The translations under genes and the position numbers were made by a program. A stretch of 19,982 bases of DNA from Oribacterium sp. UBA5894 (GTDB lineage: Bacteria > Bacillota > Clostridia > Lachnospirales > Lachnospiraceae). The stretch is from the NCBI GenBank assembly GCA_002431355.1, contig DJEQ01000087.1:1-19982 (forward strand), given 5' to 3'. Shown here piece after piece: positions 15,426 to 19,982 of the stretch. Each line of letters begins with the position of its first letter. Positions within the stretch are counted from its first letter, which is position 1. The notes beneath the pieces are model-generated. The model saw only the letters and a list, made by a program, of their open reading frames with translations. It did no database searches and was not told the DNA's origin.

Positions 15426-16727
15426 TCATCCACGTGGTTTCTCCGATTTCCTCTCACGGAGTCGCTGCAGCTTCTCCTCAATTTTCCGTGTCTTTTCAAG
15501 CATCGCTGCATGATGTGCCATGGCCTCCGGCGATCGGCATTTTTTCCGACTCTCCTGAAAGCGCGCTTCCACTGTAACGATGCGATCCTCCTGTACACGC
15601 TTATCGGCATAAAAGAGAAGCTCGGCCTCCGTGAGCGGTTCCTCTGCCTCAGCCTCCGTGTAACGGGCATCATGGTGCACGGCGACGAGAGCCGCAATCT
15701 GCGGGTAGCCCTCCTTCCGAAGCACTTCCGCTGTAACGCGCGCATGCTCTGGTACCGTCCGACAGAGGTCATGGAGGAGGCAGGCCTTCGTGACACGCCC
15801 ACGGTTCAGCTCACCAGTCATCCACTGTCCTGCGACCTCCGCGACCTTCCGCATGTGGCGGATGACCCGTTCCGGCGTCTCATATTTCCGGTACAGCCGC
15901 CGGATCTCCGCCTCATCTAGCAGCTCCTCCGGGCGTACGCCAATGTCGTCAGGTCGAACATAGACGCGGGTTCTCCACGTCTTCGTCGGATCGGAATTTT
16001 CTGTCAGAAGCATTTTCGTCTTTCCTTCCGCGGCGCCGTCTGTTCTCGGGAGCTTCTCTTCGCAGAGCTCAAGCTCCGTGACACTGGCATACGGCATGGG
16101 AAGCTCCAGAAGCCGATCCATATCCCGGCCGAGAAGAAGGCTGAGATACGCGCGCAGCACACCGGCATGTGCGATCACCAGAATACAGTCCGTCGCCTCC
16201 GTGCATGAAGCTCGGCGTCCTTCCGGCTGCGGTTGTTTCAGGTCATTTTTCTCTCTCCCTTCCTCATGTTCATGGAAAAGGATCTCCTCCATGGCCTTCT
16301 GAAAGCGTTCCCCGGCCTCCTGGAAGCTTTCACCACCCGGCGTTCGAAATCGCCCCAGATGGGCTCCGCGTTCCGCATAGTCTTCTGGAAAGGCTTCCAT
16401 AATTTCCTGTCTTGTTTTTCCCTCCCAGGTACCGAGATCAATTTCATGAAGTGCCTCCACCACCACCGGTGTCGGTGGACTTCCTCCCTCCTCTGAGAGT
16501 CCCTGGCAGATTTCCATCGCCGTACTTCGGCAACGCTCAAGCGGACTCGTGAAGATGCGAAACGGAGCATCTGACAGACGCTGTGCGAAGCAGTGGCCGA
16601 GCTGCCGTGCTTCCTTTCGTCCCTGCCTGCTGAGCGGAAGATCCGTCCATCCGATATAGCGTTTTTCTTCATCTCTACTTTCCGGCGTTCCATGCCGGAT
16701 AAGAAAGATGCGTTTCCTCTCTGCCAT
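15426..16727 (-). CDS. Histidine phosphatase fused to an HD-domain hydrolase
   Basis: A 433-residue fusion. Residues 1-225 are a phosphoglycerate-mutase-like histidine phosphatase. The catalytic His is in LIRHGTPE (RHG 11-13), with SPLERCRSTA, an acidic HEIDLGTWEG (94-103) and the second His in VIAHAGVLRA (187). Residues about 280-380 are an HD domain, with RHMRKVAEVA, LLHDLC (HD 319-320), VAVHHDA and LFYADKRV. HD proteins are metal-dependent phosphohydrolases, often acting on nucleotides. Residues 153-181 form an extra polar stretch inside the phosphatase fold. ATG 16727 is favoured over 16754 because AAAGGAG lies nine bases upstream. The substrate is unknown. Its position in a Moco operon suggests it acts on a pterin, a nucleotide or a cofactor precursor. 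Confidence 0.85.
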   Translation of the reverse strand: MAERKRIFLIRHGTPESRDEEKRYIGWTDLPLSRQGRKEARQLGHCFAQRLSDAPFRIFTSPLERCRSTAMEICQGLSEEGGSPPTPVVVEALHEIDLGTWEGKTRQEIMEAFPEDYAERGAHLGRFRTPGGESFQEAGERFQKAMEEILFHEHEEGREKNDLKQPQPEGRRASCTEATDCILVIAHAGVLRAYLSLLLGRDMDRLLELPMPYASVTELELCEEKLPRTDGAAEGKTKMLLTENSDPTKTWRTRVYVRPDDIGVRPEELLDEAEIRRLYRKYETPERVIRHMRKVAEVAGQWMTGELNRGRVTKACLLHDLCRTVPEHARVTAEVLRKEGYPQIAALVAVHHDARYTEAEAEEPLTEAELLFYADKRVQEDRIVTVEARFQESRKKCRSPEAMAHHAAMLEKTRKIEEKLQRLRERKSEKPRG

Positions 16728-16787
16728 CGCCCAGAGCTCCTTTCCTCGTTGCATCCGCCCTGCTGACTCTGCGGGGCCTCCAGCTGT

Positions 16788-17765
16788 TTATGAAGAGGTG
16801 TCCGCTACGCCTTGCTTCAGGAGCACCGCCGTCCCATGAAGGTCCATGAGGGGCAGTACGAAAAGCCCCTGTGCCCGGCAGTACTGGTCCACCGCCTTTT
16901 TCACGCCTTCAAACTGGCAGCTTGTATAGTCATGGATCAGGATTCTTCCACCCGGTACAAGGCGTGGATAGAAGTACTGAAGGCCGGCAAGCGTCGGTGC
17001 ATAGAGATCCGGGTCCAGGCTCACCAGTGCGAAGCGGAGATCTGCATGCGTTCCTGTCGGCCTCTGTGCTTTCGAAGAATTTTCTGCCTTGTCCGTATTC
17101 TTCTCGACCTTATGGAGATTTCTCATCGCCTCAAAGCATCCTTCATCTCCCTCCAGTTGCTGCAGGCTTTCTGGGAAATAGCCCTTCACGAAGCGCGCCT
17201 GCTCCGGATAGGGAAGCCGCGCCCGTACAAGTTCCACCGTCGTATCTGCAAAGCTTTTCCGTGGCTTCCGAACGCCCGTCTGCTCGGCCTCCATGTCGAG
17301 ATCTCGTGGATGAAATCCTTCAAATGTATCGAACAGCCAGAGTCGACGCCTCGGAAACAGTCGATTGATTTCCGCTGCAAAGGCGCCCTGATAAACGCCA
17401 AGCTCTGCCACATCTCCCGGAAGATTCCGTTCCTCTATTTCCCTTGCCTGCAGGCGAAGGGCGGATAAACGAACATCCTGTATGGTCCGGAATGCTTCGA
17501 GATCGACACAGGGACCACGAAAGCCGCTCTCCCGGAGCTGCGTGCGCACCGCCTGTGCTGCTTCACGATTCAGCATGGCAAGCAGGATTTCTTCTGGCTG
17601 AAGACGCAGCGCCTCCTCCAGGCCAAGCACCGGACAGTCTTCCATGCACAGGCCCTGCTTTTCCTTATTATTATCGATAAAGCACAGGAGCTCCGTGTCT
17701 CCAGGAAGCCAGGTCTTCACCATCGCTCCTGCCTGTCCGGCACCAAAAATCGCCACTCGTTTCAT
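16788..17765 (-). CDS. TylF/MycF-like O-methyltransferase with N-terminal Rossmann domain
   Basis: A 325-residue two-domain protein. Residues 1-95 begin with a dinucleotide-binding-like VAIFGAGQAGAMVKTWL and an acidic FIDNN, like N-terminal domains found with sugar-modifying enzymes. Residues about 115-310 resemble TylF/MycF-type SAM-dependent O-methyltransferases: DVAELGVYQGAFAAEINRLF (the SAM-binding GxxxG-like loop), LWLFDTFEGF, LVSLDPDLYAPTLAGLQYFY, then VPGGRILIHDY, where Asp and His residues may bind a metal. Residues about 208-240 are a charged low-complexity insert just before the SLDPDLY strand. AAAGGCAGGG precedes ATG 17765. TylF relatives usually methylate sugars in antibiotics or surface glycans, so the presence of one inside a Moco cluster is unexpected. 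The substrate is unknown. Confidence 0.8.
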   Translation of the reverse strand: MKRVAIFGAGQAGAMVKTWLPGDTELLCFIDNNKEKQGLCMEDCPVLGLEEALRLQPEEILLAMLNREAAQAVRTQLRESGFRGPCVDLEAFRTIQDVRLSALRLQAREIEERNLPGDVAELGVYQGAFAAEINRLFPRRRLWLFDTFEGFHPRDLDMEAEQTGVRKPRKSFADTTVELVRARLPYPEQARFVKGYFPESLQQLEGDEGCFEAMRNLHKVEKNTDKAENSSKAQRPTGTHADLRFALVSLDPDLYAPTLAGLQYFYPRLVPGGRILIHDYTSCQFEGVKKAVDQYCRAQGLFVLPLMDLHGTAVLLKQGVADTSS

Positions 17766-17859
17766 CTATCCCTGCCTTTCATTTTCGACCTTCCGCTGTT
17801 CGTACATCCTGCTGCTCTACGGTAAGTCCTCCCTGCCCCTTACGCATGTCCTTCCGGCC

Positions 17860-18843
17860 TTATTCATTGCCCATATCCCCATAACGGTTTGATTTCTTCA
17901 GCCAGTCGCCATGCAGAAAGATTTCATTGAACTTCTGCTGTGCGATCTCATTCATCTCCCGCTCCAGCTGCTCATAGAGAAGAATCAGCTTCCGGCCATG
18001 TTCGGAAAGGGTCGACCGCCCGCCATCCTTGCCGCCTGGCTGACGCTCGACGATGCGGTACCCAAGCTCATTTTCACAATCATGGATAATGTTCCAGCCC
18101 TTGCTGTACGAGATGCCACAAAGCGCACAGGCCTCGCGCACATTGCCCATCGAATCAATTTGACGAAGCAGCGTCACGGTTCCCGGTCCGAAAAACGGCT
18201 TCGTATTGCACAGCCGTACGCGAATCTCCGGTCGCATGAGGCGCGCATTGTGAAGATCCAGAAGATTCTGGAAATCCTCCTTCGTATCCGCATCCATCAC
18301 AGCTCCATCATCCTCGACCCGAATGTGAAGCACCGTGCCGATCTCCCTCTCCGCAAAGCTTTCATACGCGCCGCGCATCCCATGCTCACCGGAATAGTGC
18401 AGGATGTACTCCACGGCCTTCGCACGGAGCAGCAGCGGATGCCCCGGTCGCTCATGACAGAACGGAACGATGATGTCTGCACTTTCGATTCGATTCATCT
18501 CCGCCTTTACAGTCTCATCCGTAAAAAATGGCACATCCACCGGACAGAAAAACACCGCGTCACAGCGATCCTTCAGGTATGAGAAGCCAATGCAGGCAGA
18601 ATCAAACATTTTGGTGGTCTCGTACTGCTCATTCCGAAGAAACACAACGCCGGAGCCGCGGAGGGATTTCTCGAGCTCCTCACCACGATAGCCCGTCACG
18701 ATCACGATGTCCTGTACCCCGGCTCGCTGAAAGTTCGTGATGACCCGCTCTGCAAAGGTCATATCTCCGATTTTCATCAGCTGCTTAAAATCCTTCATCC
18801 GTCGCGACATGCCTGCCGCCACGATGACTGCACCATATCTCAT
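17860..18843 (-). CDS. MocA/MobA-like molybdopterin nucleotidyltransferase fused to ModE-type DNA-binding domain
   Basis: A 327-residue enzyme-regulator fusion. Residues 1-195 are a MobA/MocA/IspD-type nucleotidyltransferase, with VIVAAGMSRRMKDFKQLMKI (7-26), the metal-binding PVDVPF (101-106) and RPGHPLLL (132-139). These enzymes attach CMP or GMP to Mo-molybdopterin, and the GHP motif and XdhC neighbour favour a MocA-like cytidylyltransferase. Residues about 205-300 match the N-terminal domain of ModE: GPGTVTLLRQIDSMGNVREA, GISYSKGWNIIHDCENELGY, then GGKDGGRSTLSEHGRKLI. This is a winged helix-turn-helix of the LysR type. AGGAGGG lies just before ATG 18843. As first gene of the cluster, next to a palindrome at its predicted start site, it is a candidate autoregulator sensing cofactor or molybdate state. 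Confidence 0.9.
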   Translation of the reverse strand: MRYGAVIVAAGMSRRMKDFKQLMKIGDMTFAERVITNFQRAGVQDIVIVTGYRGEELEKSLRGSGVVFLRNEQYETTKMFDSACIGFSYLKDRCDAVFFCPVDVPFFTDETVKAEMNRIESADIIVPFCHERPGHPLLLRAKAVEYILHYSGEHGMRGAYESFAEREIGTVLHIRVEDDGAVMDADTKEDFQNLLDLHNARLMRPEIRVRLCNTKPFFGPGTVTLLRQIDSMGNVREACALCGISYSKGWNIIHDCENELGYRIVERQPGGKDGGRSTLSEHGRKLILLYEQLEREMNEIAQQKFNEIFLHGDWLKKSNRYGDMGNE

Positions 18844-18916
18844 AAGCCCTCCTGCCTCGCGCGATATTTGTTGGATCGTTCGAATGCTTCATGTACTTCG
18901 TTTACACTATACTAGG

Positions 18917-18937
18917 TAGGTCGTTTGACCTATTATA
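18917..18937 (-). promoter_or_regulatory. Predicted -10 and operator-like palindrome of the molybdenum cluster
   Basis: On the minus strand a consensus TATAAT (18932-18937) is immediately followed by the perfect palindrome TAGGTCAAACGACCTA (18917-18932; 6-bp arms, 4-bp centre). This places an operator across the transcription start, about 80-90 bp before ATG 18843. The -35 is poor (TGCAAA-like), consistent with a regulated promoter. The obvious candidate binder is the ModE-type domain of the first gene; the Crp/Fnr protein is an alternative. Confidence 0.55.
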
Positions 18938-19006
18938 CCACCTTTCATTTCATTTTGCATGCATCGATTAACTTTTAAAAATAATTCGATGTATAAAAAT
19001 TATGCA

Positions 19007-19033
19007 GACTGCACAATCGCTGCGCCTGCAGTC
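19007..19033. repeat. Inverted repeat upstream of the Crp/Fnr promoter
   Basis: Perfect 7-bp arms GACTGCA (19007-19013) and TGCAGTC (19027-19033) are separated by 13 bp. The right arm ends ten bases before the -35 of the plus-strand promoter, a position typical for an activator or a shared regulator of the divergent units. Confidence 0.5.
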
Positions 19034-19043
19034 GATTTGATTC

Positions 19044-19073
19044 TTACATATTTACTGATAAAAATGCTATAAT
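19044..19073 (+). promoter_or_regulatory. Promoter of the Crp/Fnr-family gene
   Basis: TTACAT (19044-19049) lies 18 bp before TATAAT (19068-19073). The -10 is extended by TGC (19065-19067). The predicted start near 19080 gives a leader of about 95 nt. Confidence 0.6.
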
Positions 19074-19174
19074 AAACTGGTTTGAATCAGAGGGCCCTGA
19101 CGCCTGTGTCAAAGCTCTGTGCTCCTCCACGTTGAAAAGAGCAGTTCTTTTCTCTCTTATGAATGGATCCTGTT

Positions 19175-19927
19175 ATGAATGATGATAAAAAGCAGCTTAT
19201 GGATGATCAGTATCACATATTGCACATCAACCGCACCTCGACCCGCCTAGAAAAGCTGGGCACCACACATGTCTATCCGAAGGGCTTTATCTTTGATTTC
19301 CGTGAAAAGGAACCGGATGCCATCTACTATATCAAGAGGGGCCGCATCATCGCCTACGAAGACAGCTATGATGGGGATCATCGCATTTATAACATTATGA
19401 GCAGTGGTTCTCTTTTTCTGGAAGAGTACGTCCTTTTTCCACGCACCTGCCCTGTGCTGTTTAAGACGCTGACGGATTCTGAGCTTCTGAAAATCCATCG
19501 CTGTGATCTCATACGTGCATTCAAATCCGATGTCGATGTCACCCTCGATATACTGGATTCTGTCTGCAATAAGTTCTGTGCATCGATGGAAACACAGCGC
19601 ATCGGCATCAAGCAGGATGCGGAGTGGAAGCTGTGTCGTATGCTCATCAGCACCTTTGAAAACTACGGAAGAGCCTATAAGGACGGGATGATTTTAAATG
19701 AAAAGGTCAGTCATCAGCTGCTGGCCGATCTTCTCGGCGTGAACCGCGTGACCGTATCCAGAAAGTTCAAAAAGCTTCGTGATCTCGGACTGATTTCACA
19801 GGAAAGCGGCCATCTCTATCTTCCAGATATCGATGCTTTTCTGACCTATATGGATCAGCTGGAGTTTCAGTCTTCCACCACCCGATCCGATAACGAATCG
19901 GATGGTACACAGCTTCCGAGGGACTGA
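19175..19927 (+). CDS. Crp/Fnr-family transcriptional regulator
   Basis: A 250-residue regulator with an N-terminal cyclic-nucleotide-binding-type beta-barrel (about 30-120; YYIKRGRI, SSGSLFLEEY), a long dimerisation helix (about 120-145) and a C-terminal winged helix-turn-helix (VSHQLLADLLGVNRVTVSRK, 178-197). The recognition helix carries RVTVSRK, as in Crp/Fnr proteins. The clustered N-terminal Cys of oxygen-sensing FNR are absent. Cys residues are scattered at 92, 110, 131, 135 and 154, so the ligand is unknown. The start is uncertain: ATG 19175 has a weak GGA upstream, while in-frame ATG 19163 would add four residues. It is divergent from the Moco cluster and may regulate it or molybdoenzyme genes. 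Confidence 0.88.
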   Translation: MNDDKKQLMDDQYHILHINRTSTRLEKLGTTHVYPKGFIFDFREKEPDAIYYIKRGRIIAYEDSYDGDHRIYNIMSSGSLFLEEYVLFPRTCPVLFKTLTDSELLKIHRCDLIRAFKSDVDVTLDILDSVCNKFCASMETQRIGIKQDAEWKLCRMLISTFENYGRAYKDGMILNEKVSHQLLADLLGVNRVTVSRKFKKLRDLGLISQESGHLYLPDIDAFLTYMDQLEFQSSTTRSDNESDGTQLPRD

Positions 19928-19982
19928 AAGAACGACTCCGGTCTACAGCTCTCCTCTGTCCCCCTCAGGCCGTCCGAAAACT
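19928..19982. other. Right edge, no feature seen
   Basis: The 55 bases after the Crp/Fnr stop show no recognisable gene start or terminator before the window ends. Confidence 0.4.

Larger units (their letters stand above)
18844..19174. other. Divergent control region between the molybdenum cluster and the Crp/Fnr gene
   Basis: A 331-bp AT-rich stretch without a gene. It holds a minus-strand -10 with overlapping palindrome (18917-18937), an imperfect inverted repeat CATCGA/TCGATG (18962-18991), a longer inverted repeat GACTGCA/TGCAGTC (19007-19033) and a plus-strand promoter (19044-19073). A 7-bp AT-rich hairpin (19134-19152) lies just upstream of the Crp/Fnr start. I could not recognise a Moco riboswitch or any other known leader RNA. 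Confidence 0.6.

Noticed and set aside
18844..18931. Moco riboswitch in the leader of the molybdenum cluster
   Set aside because: The predicted leader is only about 80-90 nt and I could not recognise the conserved Moco-motif elements. A covariance-model search would be decisive.
19035..19060. FNR box near TTGATTCTTACATATTTACTG
   Set aside because: It has a TTGAT half-site but no ATCAA at the required four-base spacing.

Overview
The window is bacterial, compact and fairly GC-rich, with AGGAGG-type ribosome binding sites. Its gene content (clostridial-type MoeA-like protein with a Cys-rich tail, MOSC-MogA fusion, nucleotidyltransferase-ModE fusion, YfcC-family carrier) points to an anaerobic member of the Bacillota, most likely class Clostridia. 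The family or genus cannot be fixed from the sequence alone. No rRNA, tRNA, transposase or CRISPR array was seen.

Layout. (1) 1-1520, minus: the 5' part of a secreted Calx-beta protein that carries a very long acidic insert and runs off the left edge. It is divergent from a cysteine desulfurase (1683-2954, plus), which ends at a strong bidirectional terminator. (2) 2988-6861, minus: a LysR regulator, a YfcC-family carrier and an M20D amidohydrolase. This looks like an uptake-and-hydrolysis cassette for an amide-linked or peptide-like substrate. (3) 6862-7462: about 600 bp without a gene, holding an array of five roughly 37-bp hairpin units flanked by TAGGCA/TGCCTA. (4) 7463-18843, minus: eleven consecutive same-strand genes for molybdenum cofactor (Moco) synthesis, molybdate import and molybdoenzyme maturation. 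In transcription order they are nucleotidyltransferase-ModE fusion, TylF-like methyltransferase, histidine phosphatase-HD fusion, MoeA-like protein, XdhC-like protein, moaA, MOSC-mogA fusion, modA, modB, modC and moaC. (5) 18844-19174: a divergent control region with recognisable promoters and palindromes. (6) 19175-19927, plus: a Crp/Fnr-family regulator.

How the genes fit together. ModABC would import molybdate. MoaA and MoaC make the cyclic pyranopterin. The MogA half and the MoeA-like protein would adenylylate molybdopterin and insert Mo. The MocA/MobA-like half of the first gene would attach a nucleotide. MOSC and XdhC proteins usually serve sulfuration and delivery to xanthine dehydrogenase-type hydroxylases. 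The first gene also carries a ModE-type DNA-binding domain, and a perfect 6-4-6 palindrome sits at the predicted start site of the cluster, so an enzyme-repressor fusion may control its own operon. MoaD/MoaE and the molybdoenzyme itself are not in the window. The TylF-like methyltransferase and the phosphatase-HD fusion have no textbook role in Moco synthesis and are the most intriguing cluster members. Several otherwise conserved proteins here carry extra low-complexity hydrophilic segments.
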